A stretch of DNA of 64,000 nucleotides from Antedon bifida. Taxonomy: Eukaryota > Echinodermata > Crinoidea > Comatulida > Antedonidae. Shown here piece after piece: positions 21,266 to 31,025 of the stretch; positions within the stretch are counted from its first letter, which is position 1; each line of letters opens with the position of its first letter. Where the stretch lies: contig OY727097.1 in NCBI GenBank assembly GCA_963402885.1, positions 25,165,401 through 25,229,400 of the forward strand. The letters are read 5' to 3'. Both the position numbers and the translations under genes were made by a program. The notes under the pieces are model-generated. The model did not search any database. It was not told the DNA's origin and saw only the letters and a list, made by a program, of their open reading frames with translations.

Positions 21266-22780
21266 AGTGTTAATCCTTGGTTAAATCTATTACTGTAATA
21301 GTTCGTTTAATGCGATTTAAGCTACTAGTGAGTGATGCGTTCTAAAGCTTGGTTCCCACTAGAAAAAAACTACAACGCAACGCGCAACTCAAGAAAATAC
21401 TCTTAATGAGAAGTTAAATCATCACTGTTGCGACGTACGACAAACAAACCCCGCAAAAAACGTTGGCGAGTATACGTCTGCGGCACCGTGGTTACGTCGT
21501 CGGCTCCCACTTTTAACACGCAATGTTATGTTTGGAACGTTGCGTCTACGTCCTTGCGTTGCGTCCTAGCCAGGCTTAAAAGATATCAAAGAGTTGAACG
21601 CAATGTTAACTTATTTCCAGAGGTTTCTTCGTAGGCCTACTTTGCACTTGGCTGTCAATTGGTTGCACAATGTGCTACTCTATATAGCAGTATTACATAC
21701 CATAATCGCCGTTGATGCTCGGTGATGTTGCTAAACAGTAATTGTGTCACGCTTAATATCGTCTTTGTTAAAAAAAAAATATATATATATATTAGTACTG
21801 TATATCTTTTATAATATAAGAGAATATTTAAAAATGAGAGAATATTAACCACCACTACTGGTGCACGTTTCCAGCGGTAGTCTAAGTCATCTGATGTCGT
21901 TAAAGTAAGTTGATGTTACACTGCGTTATCGCTATCGGCTACCGGTACCTAAATTAATAAATTTGTCTTTCCGGACCTCGTACATTTTTAATGATAATAT
22001 CAATAACAGTGTGCAGTTGGTAATATACTTATGGAAGGTTAGATATTCGTTAGGTACTACTTTATGCGACGCTGAAAATGCGCAACCAGTCAGAACGGCT
22101 TATAAGCCTATTGCCAATGATCTTTTTTCAAGTTCAATGTATTCAGCCAAAATTAAAATTAAATACAAAAGTACAATATTATATGAATTAGGATTACGTC
22201 ATTTTTAACATTTTTTGCTCGAACTGCGACCGTTTGTCAATGCAATTCAACTTTATTTCGTCCACATAGGAAAATATTTTGCAGGCGTTAGTCTTGTCGA
22301 TTATTGTTGATCAAAATCTTCATGATGGATAGAGCTAGAAGTTAAATATGAGAACATTTGTGCAAGGAAATATGTAGATTAAAGTATAAAGTATTGTGAC
22401 CCACTCATACTAGTGCACACTACTAGAAATCGCAAAGTGCGAGTGAGTGCTGCGAGCAGATCTAACGTAGTTTTGATGATAGGGCCAAGCCCTCCTATAT
22501 ACAAACAACCCGAATGTCTATATTATAACTCTTCTCATTGGATAACAAATGTAGTGTATCGTCGCCTGCAATAAATGATTTCACCCGCCAAGAGCCGTAA
22601 ACATGCCTAGCTCGTCTTAGGCCAATGTTTTGTAGTCAAACAATGAACTTTCGGATCTGAAAGCAATGAAGCGTGACGGGGTGTCAAATTACTGTGAACA
22701 TGAATAGCTGCTCTTGATGTTCTCGTTAGTCGTTTGTAGACCTACAGAAAAGTATCACCATGTAAGAATGAAAGTACAAT
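21266..22780. other. Spacer between GPCR 1 and GPCR 2
   Basis: No supported gene. The first about 150 bp (5' flank of GPCR 1), including GCTACTAGTGAGTGATGCGT and a family D MITE end at 21345, is repeated in the 5' flank of GPCR 2 (23771-23920). TTTCCGGACCTCGTACATTT at 21967 is also repeated near 24037. These are traces of segmental duplication. Confidence 0.65.
21345..21580. mobile_element. MITE family D copy in GPCR 1 upstream flank
   Basis: Starts AGCTTGGTTCCCACTAGAAA and ends with TTGCGTTGCGTCCTAGCC and GGCTTAAA. The interior ACAACGCAACGCGCAACTCA is shared with the duplicated flank at 23831-23888, where the right half is lost. Confidence 0.55.
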
Positions 22781-23755
22781 CTAATTTCGCTCTATCCTGG
22801 TCTTTCTAAATTTGTGAAAAGCTTTTATCACTTCTCTCCGGAAGGAATGGTGAAAGGTCCATACTAATATAGGAGTGATGAACGAATCTATTGATATTAA
22901 TATATGCATCATGTGATGACTGATCCACCATTCTGTCTTGTCGTTTGCTGCTGATACCGTGCCGTTTGTTAATACCGTGCCGTTTGCTGATACCGTGCCG
23001 TTTGCTGCTACCGTGCCGTTTGCTGCTGCCGTGCCGTTAGATGCTATCGTACCATTAGACATGGGTTCATAATCAGCATAATGTGGGTCAATTACTGCAG
23101 GGACAACAAACAATACGATAAACGATAATGTTAATAAAGTATTTCTTGTCAGCGTAAATAAAGCAATTCGGTAACTAAGTTGAAACGTGCGATTCCTTTG
23201 TCCAGAAGTTCTAAAATAGCTTGACCTTATACCACGAACAATTTTAACTCCAAATGTATAATTAGCAAGTATAATCAAAATATACATACTGTGAATAAAA
23301 ATATCTCCATCTGGATAACAAAACTTGACAGCTAGACAATAGTCAAGTAAGATAATAGAAGTGCTCACAATCCAAATGCCCACTATTATTTTCGAGTACA
23401 ACTTTTTCGTGTATATTACTTTGTATTGGGTCGGGGCTTTAACAACCGCTATGTATCTTTCTATTGAAATGTTCAGAATAGTTAGTAAAGTCGATATGAA
23501 CATGAAGTTTTTAAAACAAAAGATTACCGGTGTATGACAGTCACTGTCGCCGCTGTGCATACCGTTGTCATTGGACACAGAATATAGAAGAAACCCAAAA
23601 CATCGTATTACTTCGGATACGGTTAGGTGACAAAGTAGTATGTTGTTCTTCCGCAAGTTCCTAAGGAGAATGATCGCACCAGCAACCAAACCGTTGGTCA
23701 GTATGTCGACAGACAATAAGAACACCAAAGACACCTTAGCTTCTAGAGGTAGCAT
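22781..23755 (-). CDS. Orphan class A GPCR 2 with short sequon-repeat loop 3
   Basis: 324-aa intronless paralog of GPCR 1. The two share long identical stretches in TM1-ICL1 (NGLVAGAIILLRNLRKNNIL), TM3-ICL2 (LTILNISIERYIAVVKAPTQ) and ICL3. ERY is at 99-101. The TM2-TM3 loop differs from GPCR 1, with SNDNGMHSGDSDCH. Loop 3 (about 233-268) has six NGT sequons in hexapeptide units (ASNGTA, AANGTV and similar), against 17 in GPCR 1. TM7 has SIDSFITPILVW and the tail is basic. Membrane receptor by family; ligand unknown. Confidence 0.85.
   Translation of the reverse strand: MLPLEAKVSLVFLLSVDILTNGLVAGAIILLRNLRKNNILLCHLTVSEVIRCFGFLLYSVSNDNGMHSGDSDCHTPVIFCFKNFMFISTLLTILNISIERYIAVVKAPTQYKVIYTKKLYSKIIVGIWIVSTSIILLDYCLAVKFCYPDGDIFIHSMYILIILANYTFGVKIVRGIRSSYFRTSGQRNRTFQLSYRIALFTLTRNTLLTLSFIVLFVVPAVIDPHYADYEPMSNGTIASNGTAAANGTVAANGTVSANGTVLTNGTVSAANDKTEWWISHHMMHILISIDSFITPILVWTFHHSFRREVIKAFHKFRKTRIERN
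22951..23058 (-). repeat. 18-bp coding minisatellite in GPCR 2 loop 3
   Basis: Six units of the GCCGTTTGCTGCTACCGT type (plus strand), each encoding an NGT sequon. Same unit length and register as the GPCR 1 array. Confidence 0.85.
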
Positions 23756-24859
23756 AGTGTTAATCCTGAGCTATTTTATGTATTGTTCGTTTAATGTGAT
23801 TATTAAGCTACTAGTGAGTGATGCGTTCTAAAGCTTGATTCCCACTAGAAAAAAACTACAACGCAACGCGCAACTCAAGAAAATACTCTTCCAACAATTG
23901 TACATCCCCCCTCTTAATGAGAAGTGGATTAATCATTGGTTAAATATATAACTGTAATGAGATATTGATATTGATGATATATTAATTTTTCGTTTTAGTG
24001 CATTATGGCTGTGGGTCACTGAAATTGAATTAAATTTTCCGGACATCGTACATTTTTAATGATAATGTTATTAACAGACTTTACTGTTGGTAATCATATA
24101 CTTTTAGTTGGTCTATTAAGCGCAACCAATCAGATCTCAGAAATGTTCGTTACGTGCGAATTAAAAAAAATGCTTATGGCAGTAAGTGTATAAAGTTCAA
24201 TTTATTCAGCCAAAATTATAATATACAAAAGCATAATATTTTTAATTAAGATGACGTCATAGTTAACGTTTTAGCACCTGAGTGAGTGGCCGAGCGGTTA
24301 AGACAGTGGAACCGTACGTAGCCATAACATCGGCAAGGGTTCAAGGCTCACTCACTCCATTTTGTTTTCGTGGTAGAACGTGACTTCTCCGATAAGGACT
24401 ATAAACCGTAGTGGGAGATTTGGAATATGAATACGGTTATGACAATAAGTGTATTAAAGTTCAATTCATTCAGAAAAAATTATAATATACAAAAGCACAA
24501 TATATATATTTAATTAAGATGACATCATTTTAAAAGTGTTAGCTCCTGAGTGCATGCGTATAAGCTGCCGCTTTAGATTCGCACGAACAAATTCGCCAGT
24601 GGAAAATCAACTTAAGAAAACACTTTCCAGAGAAACAAACGAAACGAAATATATTAAAACCACGGCCAATTCCTCTTCAGGAAACACCCCTTTTAAGGGG
24701 ACAATCTGTTCGAGTGCCAAAGGCGTCCCAATACAGGCGGTTCTACTGCAAATAAGTTGGCAACTGAGACTTGAACTCGCTGTATTGTGCCCCATTATAC
24801 AGACTTGTTCACATCGTATGTTCTTTGCGTTTCACACTAGTTACTAGTACAGAAAAAAA
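23756..24859. other. Spacer between GPCR 2 and GPCR 3
   Basis: No supported gene. It holds the duplicated flank of GPCR 2 and a SINE head at 24285-24415. ATTCAATTTATTCAGCCAAA (about 24197) and a similar TTCAATTCATTCAG (about 24460) flank the SINE as direct repeats with shared downstream sequence. Confidence 0.6.
24285..24415 (+). mobile_element. SINE head, tRNA-Ser/Leu type
   Basis: GAGTGAGTGGCCGAGCGGTT (A box) and ATCGGCAAGGGTTCAAGGCT (B box), then GAACGTGACTTCTCCGATAA. Same family as 2900-3205 but truncated after about 130 bp. Confidence 0.7.
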
Positions 24860-25756
24860 TTACATAAAGTTGCGTCTACATCTGTAAAAAGCCTGTATTA
24901 CTTCTCTCCTGAAGGAATGATGAAACGCCCATACTAATATAGGAGTGATGAACGAATCTATTGATATTAATATGTGTGACATGTACCTAATCGGTGGTTT
25001 CCGAGCATCTGGTAATGTGCCGTTAGCTGTGTCAGGACAATTATGACCACCAGGACTGACTTTTGTTAGTTTAACAGCAAGCAATGCTATGAACGCCAAT
25101 GTTAATATAGTATTTCTTGTCAGGGTAAATAAAGAAATTCGGTAACTGAGTTGAAACGTGCGATTCCTTTGTCCAGAAGTTCTAAAATAGCTTGATCTTA
25201 TACCGCGTACAATTTTAACTCCAAATGTGTAATTAGCAAGTACAATTAAAAGATACACGCAGTGAATAAAAATATGTTGTAAACTGTTTGTTACAACTAA
25301 ACAATATTCAATTGAGGCCATAGCAGCGCTCACAATCCAAATGCCCACTATTATTTTCAAGTACAACTTTTTCGTGTATATTACTTTGTATTGTGTCGGG
25401 GCTTTAACAACAGCTATGTATCTCTCTATTGAAATGTTCAGAATAGTTAGTAAAGTCGATATAAACACAATGTTTTTAAAGCAAAACAGTGACACGAATG
25501 GCTTATCATGACAACCTTTAGGCAGATTATCTTTTCTCTTCTTCATGAATATTAAATGTACAAAAAACCCAAAACACCGTATTACTTCGGATACGGTTAG
25601 GTGACAAAGTAATATGTTGTTCTTCCGCAAGTTCCTAAGGAGAATGATCGCACCAGCAACCAAACCGTTGGTCAGCATGTCGACAGACATTAAGCACATT
25701 AAAGACACGACCATCTCATCAGCTTTTGATGTAATGTTAACGTTTGATGGGCTCAT
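24860..25756 (-). CDS. Orphan class A GPCR 3
   Basis: 298-aa intronless paralog with ERY at 111-113 and the same TM1-ICL1, ICL2 and ICL3 signatures as GPCR 1 and 2. The N-terminus is longer and different (MSPSNVNITSKADEM), with a possible sequon at Asn7. Loop 3 is short and contains a single TANGT sequon, matching one unit of the arrays in GPCR 1 and 2. TM4-TM5 is almost identical to GPCR 1 (AAMASIEYCLVVT), while the loop before TM3 is unique. No stop or frameshift is seen, so it is probably functional. Ligand unknown. Confidence 0.85.
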   Translation of the reverse strand: MSPSNVNITSKADEMVVSLMCLMSVDMLTNGLVAGAIILLRNLRKNNILLCHLTVSEVIRCFGFFVHLIFMKKRKDNLPKGCHDKPFVSLFCFKNIVFISTLLTILNISIERYIAVVKAPTQYKVIYTKKLYLKIIVGIWIVSAAMASIEYCLVVTNSLQHIFIHCVYLLIVLANYTFGVKIVRGIRSSYFRTSGQRNRTFQLSYRISLFTLTRNTILTLAFIALLAVKLTKVSPGGHNCPDTANGTLPDARKPPIRYMSHILISIDSFITPILVWAFHHSFRREVIQAFYRCRRNFM

Positions 25757-27088
25757 ATTGTATATATATTATATAAAAGATGTTAACAAAATGTTCCTTT
25801 AACAAGTTCAAGTTCAACTCTCCTCAAAGGGAGACTTTATCCTGTATATAGGTCAGTGGCCTTAAAACATAAACATTTCTTAGTGTGCCAAATAAAATGT
25901 TTGTTTCTTGACAGCACATACAATAAAATTTGTACTTCAACGTACTATACAATCGGTGACTTCTTCGCTTAATATCGTTTATCATGCATAAAAAAGCATG
26001 AAAACAAATACTACATTTGCATAACCTAAATGAAACCGATAATATAATAAGAGAATACGGTATCCAAAAATCCGAGCGTATTTACCAGTAAGAACTTGTG
26101 TCTATGTTGTTTCACAGCTTGGTGTGTGGTATATTTAAATGAATATAAAATACAATATCCAAAATCCGAGCGAGTTAATCAGTGTCAAAGCTGTGTATGT
26201 TTACAGCGTTGTATACGAAGCCATAATGATGGCGTTGAAATAAGTTTTAATAAGTGCATTATCACCATTGGTTACCTAAATTAAATGTATTCACCAGACC
26301 TCGTACATGTTTAATAATTATATGAATTAATAAATACTAATAATAACACAGTCTGTTGTACTTTGTACGAAGTGAGAAATTCGAGATTACCTAGGCCTAC
26401 TTCTGACCAATGATCTTAAGTTTTTTTCTACAAAACAATTCAGGCGAATCGAGATCGTCGGTTTTGCGCATGGGTATTACTATCTTGCAGCATCTTGTTT
26501 GGCGACGCGAAAAATGCGCTACCAAGAGCTAAGAATGGAAAATGGAAACAAACAATACTAATACCATAAAGATTCAATTTATTTTGTCAAAATATAAAAT
26601 GGAAAATAGTACCTAAAAGCAGGCATGCATTAACAATTTAATTAATTCTATAGCATTTAAACGTATTCTTTAGAAACAGTAAAAAAGATAAGGTTAAAAA
26701 TATATAAATACAAACAAATAGAATGCTGAATTTACAAATGTAGATGTAGGCTTATATTAAAAGATTAAAGCTTATGTTAAATTATTTACAAATTCTTGTA
26801 TCATCATTGAGCAACCTGATCAAATAGGGAACAACAGATCCTGCCTTTTTTATCTTCCTGAGATCATGGAGGAGGAATTATTTAGGTAAATAATTCCTTC
26901 ATGCTGAGATAACGATGTTGATAAGATCAAAGACTCAAATTTTATTCTCATCCATTTCTGGAAATTCCATTGCTTGCAATTAAAAATTACAAAATAACAA
27001 TTGAAACTACATTACAATAAACATACTGCATTTGATATATATAAAAACAATAAAAAGCATTAAATATTTACAGTATATTAAAATAAAC
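25757..27088. other. Spacer between GPCR 3 and GPCR 4
   Basis: AT-rich with no supported gene. A diverged two-copy direct repeat around ATCCAAAAATCCGAGCG (26060 and 26156) is visible. CCAGACCTCGTACATGTTTA near 26290 is a weaker third copy of a motif found in the other two GPCR spacers. Confidence 0.55.
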
Positions 27089-27973
27089 TCAGTTTTTAGA
27101 AAAGGCGTTCTTAATTTCTTTTTTAAAGAATGGGTGAAAATTCCAAACCAGTATTGGAGTTAAGAACGAATCTATTGACATAACAATGTTCATTACGATA
27201 AGAAATGGAAATTCCCCCAGATTAGGTTCGATGTTTGGTTTGAAATTTGAATACGGTGACGGTTGCCGGACGGGGCCATTTGCTTTTTTGGGGAGTTTTT
27301 CTTTGTATAATGAAATACTATCAATAATATACAGTGTTATTAACACAGATATAAATATAGCGCTTCTTATCATGGCAAATAAAGCAATTCGGTAACTAAG
27401 TTTAAAAGTGCGATTCCTTTTACCAGATGTTCTAAAATAGCTTGACCTTATACCGCGTACAATTTTAACACCAAGTACAAAGTTTACAAACACAATTAAA
27501 CAACAAAGGGTGAAATTCACATGTCGGAATTCGAATCTACAAGTTGTAAATAACAGTTCAAGTGACGTCGCAGAAGCGCTTACAACCCAAATACCCACTA
27601 TTATTTTCGTGTATAATTTGTTCGTGTATATTACTTTGTATTGCGCCGGTGCTTTGATGACAGCTACGTATCTCTCTATCGAAATGTTGAGAATAGTAAG
27701 TGATGTTGACATAAGCATGAACAATTTAAAGTAATACAATGTTGCAATATTAGTTGGTATTGTCTTTGCATTACTACAATCGTCACACAAGATAATAAAA
27801 ACAATAAGTCCAGAACATCTTAATATATCGGATACGGTGACGTGCCAAAGGAGTATGTTATTTCGTCTCCGCAAACCTCGTACAAGAATGATGGCAAAGG
27901 CAACCAGAGCGTTTAACAATATGACAATAGAGGCAAAGCACGTCAGGCATATCTTGGTCGTTAGAGTGTACAT
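27089..27973 (-). CDS. Orphan class A GPCR 4, diverged cluster member
   Basis: 294-aa intronless receptor, clearly homologous to GPCR 1-3 (LTILNISIERYVAVIKAP, GVKIVRGIRSSYFRTSG, SIDSFLTPILVW) but more diverged. ERY is at 100-102. It keeps Asp at the TM2 position (HVTVSD, Asp49) where the other three have Glu, so it is closer to the general class A pattern. Loop 3 (KLPKKANGPVRQ and following) is proline- and asparagine-rich without repeats. ANGP there resembles the repeat unit but is not a glycosylation sequon because Pro follows Gly. Ligand unknown. Confidence 0.85.
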   Translation of the reverse strand: MYTLTTKICLTCFASIVILLNALVAFAIILVRGLRRRNNILLWHVTVSDILRCSGLIVFIILCDDCSNAKTIPTNIATLYYFKLFMLMSTSLTILNISIERYVAVIKAPAQYKVIYTNKLYTKIIVGIWVVSASATSLELLFTTCRFEFRHVNFTLCCLIVFVNFVLGVKIVRGIRSSYFRTSGKRNRTFKLSYRIALFAMIRSAIFISVLITLYIIDSISLYKEKLPKKANGPVRQPSPYSNFKPNIEPNLGEFPFLIVMNIVMSIDSFLTPILVWNFHPFFKKEIKNAFSKN

Positions 27974-28139
27974 AGTTCGCTACAAGTCCAATTGTTCTTT
28001 TTGTGTTTCTTTCTTTGCTTTAATTTCCCAAACGTTCGAGAAAATCTACTTCCTGAAAAATGCTTCTGCTGCTTTGCCTTCTCTATCTCAATTTAGCGGT
28101 AAAACAATCCCGACTAATCTGTATTTTTTAGGGAGATGT

Positions 28140-29040
28140 TCCTACCTTAGTCTTAGTTCTCCTTTTGTTTAATTGAATATCTTAATTCAGCAAAATATTA
28201 TATATTCTGATTAAATTATATTTCTGAGAGATCGTCGAAGTTCTTACAAATTTACCGTCAAGTCTTACTTCTCTCTATGTTTCATTGAATATCTAAATTA
28301 AGTAAAAAAAACAAAATATCCTCAGTAAAGTATATTTCTGAGAGAGATCGTCGAAGTTCTTACAAATTTACCGTCAAGACTTACTTCTTTCGGTGTTTCA
28401 TTGAATATCTCAATTAAGCAACACAAACAATATCCTCAGTAAACTAGTTATATTTCTGAGAGAGATCTTTGAAGTTCTTACACTTTACATTCAAGTCTTA
28501 CTTCTCTCTATGTTTCATTGAATATTTCAATTAAGTAACAAAAACAAAATATCCTTAGTAAAACTATATTTCTGAGAGAGATCGTCGAAGTTCTTACACT
28601 TTATCTTCAAGTTTTACTTTTCTCTGTGTTTCATTGAATATCTCAATTTAGCAACAAAAACAATATCCTCAGTAAACTATATTTCTGAGAGAGAACGTCG
28701 AAGTTTTAGCTTTACCTTCGAGTTTTGCAGTTCTGAGAACTAGAGCGACTCTCTACCTTTCATTGACTATCTCGAGTAATTTCTTAGAGAGATCCTCCGA
28801 AGTTCCTACTTTCCTTCGGGTCTTGTTCTCTCTACGTTTAATAGAATATCTCAATTGAGCAACAAACTACTATCTCAATTAAGTGACAACATCACGAGTA
28901 AAGTATATTTCTTAGAGATATCCTCCGAGGTGCCTATTTTACCTTCGAGTCTTGTTCTCTATACGTTTAATTGAATATCTCAATTTAGCAACAGCAACCC
29001 AATCTGAGTAACAGTCAAGTGAGATCTTCGAAGTCCTATT
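28140..29040 (+). repeat. Tandem array, unit about 117 bp, upstream of GPCR 4
   Basis: About seven or eight units, each with TTTCATTGAATATCTCAATT, a variable ACAAAAACAATATCCTCAGT segment, TATATTTCTGAGAGAGATCG and a TCGAAGTTCTTAC block. The first four or five are similar; units after about 28700 diverge and shorten. It begins about 165 bp upstream of the GPCR 4 start codon, where its promoter would be. No coding potential. Confidence 0.8.
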
Positions 29041-30074
29041 TATCGTGCCAGTAATCTATACCTATTAGAACTTGAGGATAAAGAAGTTCTCATTTCGGTG
29101 ATGATGACGTAGAGTCTTCTAGTCATGTGACGTGTAGATTGTGTAGTTTGACGATGATAAACTTGCAATGATGATGTTTTTATTGTCTTTGGCTCACTTT
29201 ATCTGTTTTGTCCTGTGGTTTGATCGTTTACTGAAAACTCAGTGCGTTAAGACGTTTGTTTACAACGAAGTTAATACAATAATTTATCAAACAGCAGGTG
29301 GGTAGGCCTAACTTATTGTCTGAAATTGTGTTCGTTGCTGCTTGATTAATGATTCAAATCTACGGTGCCCTGTTTTCTGAATTGTGTAAAATATTTAATA
29401 GTAATTGTAGTAACACGTATCATCTAATGATTATATCAATCTCTTATCAAATATTTAGTACAATATAAGTATTTATAATTTATGAAACCAATCACCACTT
29501 TGATCCGTAAGACATTCTTAACAGTTACGCCACGACCAGATTGACCCTTTACATTGTTTATTGGTGAATGCATAGAAGGGCTTTTCAAAGACTAGACCAT
29601 TCCATTGAGTGAATTTGGAGCATAAATGACTTATTTTCATTCAAATGTCAAAAAGTCTTTTTTTTTTCTTTTTTCTTTACACCGTTTTTCTATTCGCTAC
29701 AACATAATTATTCATAGTCTATACAATATTTGACGCAGAAAAAACAATCATCATTTATTTCAGAAATTTAACTTTAACTGGTAAAACAAAACAAACAAAA
29801 CTTTGCTGATTGGTGGGCCGAATGGTAACTATTAACCAATCACACATTGAGTTTAGTCGACGTCATCGGAATCTCGTTTTGTTGGCGCGGCATGGTTTTT
29901 GCAAGCAATGCACGTGTTGTGGTGCGCAGATAGGAAGCCTAGAGGCAAGATCATGTCGTACTTAATTACTATTTTAACAATCATAGAGGGTTAGTAATAA
30001 CAGGAAATTTGATGTGCACCGTTTGTCTAATTTATCATGATGTTAAAACGTGTATTTAATGATGTGAGACAAAA

Positions 30075-30115
30075 ATGAACAGTACTTGCCGAGTCAACCA
30101 AGAAGATGAATCAAG
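30075..30115 (+). CDS. Candidate first coding exon of an unidentified gene
   Basis: ATG at 30075 opens a 13-codon stretch (MNSTCRVNQEDES) ending in AAG|GTAAGT, a consensus donor at 30116. The 200 bp upstream hold promoter-like motifs (CACGTG, GACGTCA, CCAAT). I found no matching downstream exon on the plus strand, so this may be a non-coding RNA exon, part of a gene with a very long intron, or chance. Confidence 0.25.
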
Positions 30116-30489
30116 GTAAGTAAGGTACAAAGTAGGCTAGGCCAGGGTCAAGATAGTGACTAGGCGGCGGCCTAGCTGGCATAGACAAGCATTTTCATGG
30201 CATAGAGTCGCTAATGCCCGATGCCCTAATGTAGGCCCACTGTAGGGATTGGAAACCAGGCTTTTTAAACTGTCTTTGTGTTTTTAGCCTTTACCTACCT
30301 GGCTTAGCAAATAAAACTACTAGGGCCTAGCCTAACAGTAGTGATATGGACTGCTGTACTACGCCAGGGTAAGCAGCTACTGTTTGGAGGGAAATACATG
30401 CCTGGGATTCTTCAAAAGTGCATGAGCCAAATGTGTATAATAAGTGGATAAGCAAGCCTGCAAGCTACAGCGATTTTAATTGCTTTTGC

Positions 30490-30597
30490 TTATCCTTGCC
30501 TCCTTAGATTTCCACCTGTCTTGTTTTTGTTACCTTGTTTTAAATGTATTTCGATTTTAAAGGGCTAAATAAAGAATGAATGAATGAATGTAAACAG
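30490..30597 (+). mobile_element. 3' end of a non-LTR retrotransposon (inferred)
   Basis: TTTAAAGGGCTAAATAAAGA followed by (ATGA)n-type repeats is the usual 3' terminus of L2/CR1-like elements. The copy is heavily 5'-truncated. Confidence 0.5.
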
Positions 30598-30927
30598 GAC
30601 CTCCAGTTTTAAGCATTTATCTGAAAAGACTACCACCAGAACTTAAGGTTAAGCAGAGCCTTGAAGCTGTGGAAATTTCACATGACTATGATTTGTGATG
30701 CTCCTATCTTAACCATAACGAAATTATTTGACCCAAAAAAAAAACACCAACCAAAATTAACACTTTGAACAAGCACTTTCATTTATTATTATTACTGTAT
30801 TGTTGTTATTATTGTTATATAGATATTATATAATGTACTATCTGTATGTTTAAAAAATGGGTTTAAACTAGGGTTATTCTCAACAGTTTCCTAGTGATGT
30901 AGACCTGAATGTAATTTCACAAATATA

Positions 30928-31025
30928 CACAGTAGAACCCTTATTAAATGGATATTTTCGACACCCAAACAAATTGTCCAATGTCCCCTTAACAGGGGTG
31001 TCCCAAAAGAGGGGTTCTACTGTAA
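30928..31025. mobile_element. Short MITE family E (CAGTAGAACCC ends)
   Basis: About 98 bp with inverted ends ACAGTAGAACCC and GGGGTTCTACTGT. The inner right part contains AGGGGTGTCCCAAAAGAGGG, the unit that is tandemly expanded at 12837-13090. Confidence 0.7.

Noticed and set aside
24285-24360. Possible functional tRNA-Ser or tRNA-Leu gene
   Set aside because: A and B boxes are present, but the acceptor and anticodon stems do not pair properly and the same head recurs with a common SINE body.
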